Positions 21,206 to 22,104 of a stretch of DNA of 22,104 nt are shown piece by piece. Source of the stretch: Streptomyces sp. NRRL F-5135 (lineage in GTDB: Bacteria; Actinomycetota; Actinomycetes; Streptomycetales; Streptomycetaceae); assembly GCF_000719775.1 (NCBI RefSeq), contig NZ_JOHR01000033.1, positions 1 through 22,104 on the forward strand, read 5' to 3'. The translations under genes and the position numbers were made by a program. Position 1 is the stretch's first letter. Each line of letters begins with the position of its first letter. Under the pieces are notes generated by a model. The model was given only the letters and a program-made list of their open reading frames with translations. It ran no database searches and had not been told where the DNA came from.

Positions 21206-22009
21206 ATGAGCAGCACCGCCTCCCACCGCCCGCTCGCCCTGGTGACCGGGGCCTCCGCGGGCATCGGCCACGAACTCGCCAAGTTGTTCGCCATCAACGG
21301 CTTCGACCTGATCGCCACCGGCCGCAGCGAGCACACCGACCAGGCAGCTGCCGACCTTGCACGGTACGGCGTCCACGTCACACCCGTGCGCGCCGACCTC
21401 TCCCACAGCGAGGGCGTCGAGTCGGTATGGCGCGCGGTGGAGGAAACTGGCCGACCGCTCGACGCCGCGGTCCTCAACGCCGGCCGCAGCATCGGTGGCG
21501 CCTTCCTCGACACCGACCTCGACGACGAACTCTCCCTGATCCAGCTGAACGTGGCCTCCGTCGTCCACCTGGCCAAGCACGTCGCCCGGCACATGGCCGG
21601 CAACGGCCGCGGCCGCATCCTGGTCACCTCGTCGCTGTCGGCGACCCTGCCCACCCCCTACGAGACCGTGTACGGGCCCTCGCGCGCCTTCACCCGCATG
21701 TTCGCCCTCGGCCTGCGCGAGGAACTCAAGGAACACGGCGTCACCGTCACCTGCCTCATGCCCGGCGCCACCGACAGCGACTTCCACTCCCGCGCCGGCA
21801 TGAACAACACCGCCTTCGGCCCCGGCATGAAGAAGAACAGCCGCAAGGAGGTCGCCCGCCAGGGCTTCCTCGCCCTGATGAACGGACGCGCCGAGGTCGT
21901 CGGCGGCGACGCCGCCACCAAGCGCACCGCCATCGAACACCGCTTCCTGCCCGAGACCTACAAGGCCGCGCGTCACGCCACCAAGGCCAAGCCGCGCCCT
22001 GGGTACTAG
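21206..22009 (+). CDS. Short-chain dehydrogenase/reductase 3 with Arg in place of catalytic Lys
   Basis: The protein has 267 residues from ATG 21206; the codon is chosen because it starts at the Rossmann motif LALVTGASAGIGHELAKLFA and has a weak CGGAGC site. Later motifs are RADLSH, VLNAGRSIGG (N-A-G-R rather than N-N-A-G), Ser143 in VTSSLSA and Tyr156 thirteen residues later in VYGPSRAFTRMFA. The expected YxxxK is YxxxR, Arg160. LMPGATDSDFHSRAGM resembles the SDR group that ends in a membrane-associated or ketoreductase-like tail. Cofactor binding seems preserved; catalysis may be altered. It is the last gene before the repeat at the window's end. Confidence 0.9.
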   Translation: MSSTASHRPLALVTGASAGIGHELAKLFAINGFDLIATGRSEHTDQAAADLARYGVHVTPVRADLSHSEGVESVWRAVEETGRPLDAAVLNAGRSIGGAFLDTDLDDELSLIQLNVASVVHLAKHVARHMAGNGRGRILVTSSLSATLPTPYETVYGPSRAFTRMFALGLREELKEHGVTVTCLMPGATDSDFHSRAGMNNTAFGPGMKKNSRKEVARQGFLALMNGRAEVVGGDAATKRTAIEHRFLPETYKAARHATKAKPRPGY

Positions 22010-22104
22010 GGCGTGTTTCGAAAGTCCCGCCTGGCTCGCGACGCCTGGCACGCACTCCCCCAGCTACCGCTGGGAGGTGCCCCCTGCCGCGTTGTCGGAG
22101 TCGT
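22010..22104. repeat. Probable end of a dispersed Streptomyces repeat or IS/MITE
   Basis: Directly after the dehydrogenase stop TAG the sequence reads GGCGTGTTTCGAAAGTCCCG, followed by CCCCCAGC-TACC-GCTGGGAGG, an imperfect hairpin, and then GTGCCCCCTGCCGCG. From memory, similar strings recur between genes in Streptomyces genomes at the ends of mobile elements. The window stops before the other end, so its nature is uncertain. No coding frame is supported here. Confidence 0.4.

Noticed and set aside
19210..22009. The dehydrogenase trio as part of a polyketide or other natural-product cluster.
   Set aside because: No synthase, carrier protein, ligase or export gene is visible in the window.

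Overview
The window is very GC-rich. It has strong third-position G/C bias, GTG as well as ATG starts, AAGGAGG-type ribosome binding sites and terminators without U-tracts. Together with the gene families present this points to an actinomycete, most likely Streptomyces. No rRNA, tRNA or CRISPR array was recognised.

Region 1 (about 1-14.6 kb) is a compact stress and dormancy island. It starts with the C-terminal part of a CPA-type cation/proton antiporter and a ClC-type chloride transporter. Next come an XRE-HTH/flavin-reductase-like fusion followed by a CBS-BON protein, a degenerate spot where two unrelated gene tails collide, and a GH65 phosphorylase with its beta-phosphoglucomutase partner. 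Then follow a small cyclic-nucleotide-binding-fold protein, a DevS/DosS-like GAF-GAF histidine kinase divergent from a DevR/NarL-like response regulator, and a translationally coupled CBS-BON/universal-stress-protein pair divergent from an Acg-type nitroreductase plus a second tandem universal stress protein. In content this resembles the mycobacterial DosR (DevR) regulon and the OsdR regulon of Streptomyces coelicolor. The regulator's DNA-contact helix is nearly identical to that of DevR. GGG-N8-CCC motifs, two of them 13/14 identical, lie upstream of at least three transcription units, so a shared local regulon is a testable hypothesis. The sensor appears to carry Arg where DevS has its haem-ligating His149.

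Region 2 (about 14.6-18.0 kb) is a graveyard. It holds an IS1380-like transposase with internal deletions, a SnoaL-like tail abutting a LysR gene that has lost its middle, and an IS5-type element missing its catalytic core. It also holds a frameshifted AbrB-type membrane protein whose break lies next to a perfect 18-bp inverted repeat, an aquaporin-like fragment, and an uncertain TniQ-like piece. Several genes survive only as 5' and 3' ends, and neighbours are often joined in opposite orientations. This would fit a chromosome arm or another dispensable region.

Region 3 (about 18.0-22.1 kb) holds an XRE/MmyB-like regulator divergent from three short-chain dehydrogenases, with a strong nested hairpin and a fused gene remnant between the first two. 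The window ends in what looks like a dispersed repeat or an IS/MITE end.
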